Shown one piece after another: positions 63,401-64,000 of a DNA stretch of 64,000 nucleotides. Position 1 is the stretch's first letter. Every line of letters starts with the position of its first letter. The notes beneath the pieces were generated by a model that was not told the DNA's origin, searched no databases, and was given only the letters and a program-made list of their open reading frames with translations. A program made the translations under genes and the position numbers. Source of the DNA: Alistipes sp. (lineage in GTDB: Bacteria; Bacteroidota; Bacteroidia; Bacteroidales; Rikenellaceae). The stretch covers positions 62,001 through 126,000 of the forward strand of contig JAFQRH010000025.1 of assembly GCA_017410165.1 (NCBI GenBank), read 5' to 3'.

Positions 63401-64000
63401 ACATCACAGGCAACGTGCGCCCCGTGCGATGCATAACATCCCGCGCAGCAGCGAGTGCCGCCTTTGCGTTCAGCGTATCGAAGACGGTCTCCACAAGCAA
63501 TACATCAACGCCACCCTCGACGAGCGACTCAATCTGTTCGGTGTAGCAGTCGTACAACGTATCGTAGTCGATGGCTCTCGCCGCAGGATTCTCCACATCG
63601 GGCGACATCGAACAGGTTCTGCCCGTAGGGCCGATTGAACCGGCTACAAAGCGTGGTTGCGAAGGGGTGAGTTGTGTCATTCGGTCGGCCTCGGCACGTG
63701 CTATGCGGGCCGCCGCAAGGTTTATGTCGCGTACGTATTGGGCCGTTGCATATTCGGCTTGCGAGATGCGTTGGGCGTTGAATGTGCAGGTCTCGATGAT
63801 GTCGGCACCCGCCTCCAAATATTCGCGATGAATGGCTGCAACAACATCGGGCCGAGTCAGCACAAGGATATCGTTGTTGCCCGCAAGCGGTTGCGTGTGG
63901 TTGCAAAAGAGCGAGCCACGAAAATCTTGCTCGGAGAGTTTGCGTCGCTGAATCATCGTACCCATTGCACCATCCAGCACAAGGATACGTTCGCCTATTA
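60468..64000 (-). CDS. metH: Cobalamin-dependent methionine synthase (5' end outside window)
   Basis: About 1176 residues are visible. The frame is open to the right edge ([13 protein letters not shown]), so the true start lies beyond it. The homocysteine domain (to about 310) has zinc cysteines in GLNCSFG and GGCCGS. The pterin domain follows (about 330-610: [24 protein letters not shown]). The B12 part (about 640-880) has the cobalt ligand motif DVHDIG (near 750). The C-terminal AdoMet activation domain has [15 protein letters not shown] and GYPSLPDQ. It transfers methyl from methyl-folate to homocysteine. All domains are on one chain, as in E. coli. Confidence 0.96.
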   Translation of the reverse strand, partial: IGERILVLDGAMGTMIQRRKLSEQDFRGSLFCNHTQPLAGNNDILVLTRPDVVAAIHREYLEAGADIIETCTFNAQRISQAEYATAQYVRDINLAAARIARAEADRMTQLTPSQPRFVAGSIGPTGRTCSMSPDVENPAARAIDYDTLYDCYTEQIESLVEGGVDVLLVETVFDTLNAKAALAAARDVMHRTGRTLPVMLSLTIADSSGRILSGQTLEAVLCSVAHHPLLSIGLNCSFGAEQMLPFLKQLAAVAPYYVSCYPNAGLPDEMGHYAETPERMAEHISRFAEQGLVNIVGGCCGSTPDHIRAIARTVATVGAVRKPTRRAEGAWLAGLEGFSPNGSFVNVGERCNVAGSRKFLRLVKEHAYEEALGIARRQVADGAMVLDVNMDDAMIDAQVEMTSFLNMMASDPEVARTPWMIDSSRFEVIESALKCVQGKPIVNSLSLKEGEELFLERAARVRDFGAALVVMAFDEEGQATTFERKTQVCERAYRLLTERLSFPAEDIIFDPNILTVATGMREHDRYAVDFIEAVRWIKAHLPHAKVSGGVSNLSFAFRGNNYLREAMHAVFLYHAIAAGLDMAIVNPATSVMYADIPSRLLEALEDVILYRREDATERLLAIANDYNAGTSADVAPTETLAADRRSVPLDERLASALQRGDEEFLVPDLEEAMAAGNTPSEIIEGALMRGMTQVGRLFGEGKMFLPQVVRTARTMKRAVSILQPYIERAHTTATSISRGRYLLATVKGDVHDIGKNIVSVVLSCNDFEVIDLGVMVSAEQIVRTAIEQRVDYIGLSGLITPSLDEMCRVAAELKAAGVSVPLFIGGATTSFLHTAVKIAPLYDGAVFHVKDAAQNPILATRLAGEERERLIDSNRYRQAELRRRAAEQSRRAAELEATADCTPHVVDWANVPIVKPEYLGVRTIERISIEQVRPYINWIHFCNLWGVGVGTAEGERICREGERVLDELSAQHFLSARVGFFEAYGTGDGIVFVQRKGCECCGGGVHQVKIATPRQRRANEYGERWALCDFVAPQGGGDYVGAFAVSVSPSLVDTARQLSEQGDDYEALLLRSVCDRLVEAASEWLHEQVRRSMWGYAPHEVLSPKQMFAAAYEGIRPAVGYPSLPDQRAIFPIADMLDIGTIGIRLTENGAMFPQASVCGLYIASREARYFIVDNL

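Noticed and set aside
61500..63638. A 712-codon open frame antisense to metH
   Set aside because: The metH frame shows all expected domains; this frame is low in recognisable motifs and very rich in Arg, His and Cys.
63980..63980. metH start inside the window at a GTG
   Set aside because: The codons upstream (GERIL) match the usual MetH N-terminus and stay open to the edge, so the true start lies outside.

Overview
The window is chromosomal DNA from a member of the Bacteroidota, most likely order Bacteroidales and close to Alistipes (Rikenellaceae). The grounds are: Bacteroidota promoters (TTTG-N19/20-TAnnTTTG) in front of many genes, few Shine-Dalgarno sequences, a fused SecDF, a DUF4492-cydA-cydB cluster, DUF4831, lipoproteins with fimbrillin-like, BACON and GLUG domains, and a fairly GC-rich base composition for the order. 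No rRNA, tRNA, CRISPR array or transposase was found.

Layout. 1-2001 (minus): a cut-off TonB-dependent receptor, a small Cys/His-rich secreted protein and a PqqD-like protein. 2192-10973 (plus): plsC, topoisomerase IV (parE, parC), shikimate kinase, a secreted calcineurin-like phosphoesterase and glutamate racemase. 11261-16305: ftsK, a LolA-like protein, a small DNA-binding protein and a secreted SGNH hydrolase. 16560-18650 is an AT-rich island with two related CsgG-like genes, one fused to two Lcl/DUF1566-like domains. 18921-27483: dnaK, gpsA, an exported UGSC-like two-domain protein (minus) and secDF. 31046-36770: a tightly packed plus-strand run (YbbR-like, coaE, folP, lolD-like, TIGR02757, trmN6, DUF4831, AlkD-like). 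36767-42405 (minus): radA, rseP, dxr, a LytM-like protein and an outer-membrane beta-barrel protein. 42673-46268: a sugar nucleotidyltransferase, gltX and an aldose epimerase. 51917-54797 (minus): cytochrome bd oxidase. 60468-64000 (minus): metH, cut off by the window edge.

The most distinctive content is three loci of surface lipoproteins. Each joins a GLUG-repeat beta-helix with a predicted hydrolase. At 27714 a single polypeptide carries fimbrillin-like, GLUG and SGNH parts. At 46519-51809 the same parts are split over two genes, with an extra BACON lipoprotein. At 55070-60106 a FN3/GLUG lipoprotein is followed within a few bases by a lipoprotein that looks like an inactivated esterase, then by a paralogous esterase with an intact catalytic triad. 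I infer that these are surface modules that bind a glycan or glycoprotein and remove its acyl groups. The substrate is unknown.

Other points of interest are the AT-rich CsgG-like island, the PqqD/Cys-His protein/receptor cluster, a short fragment of an acyl-CoA ligase gene beside metH, two families of short tandem repeats, and a 24-nt sequence repeated next to two strong terminators.
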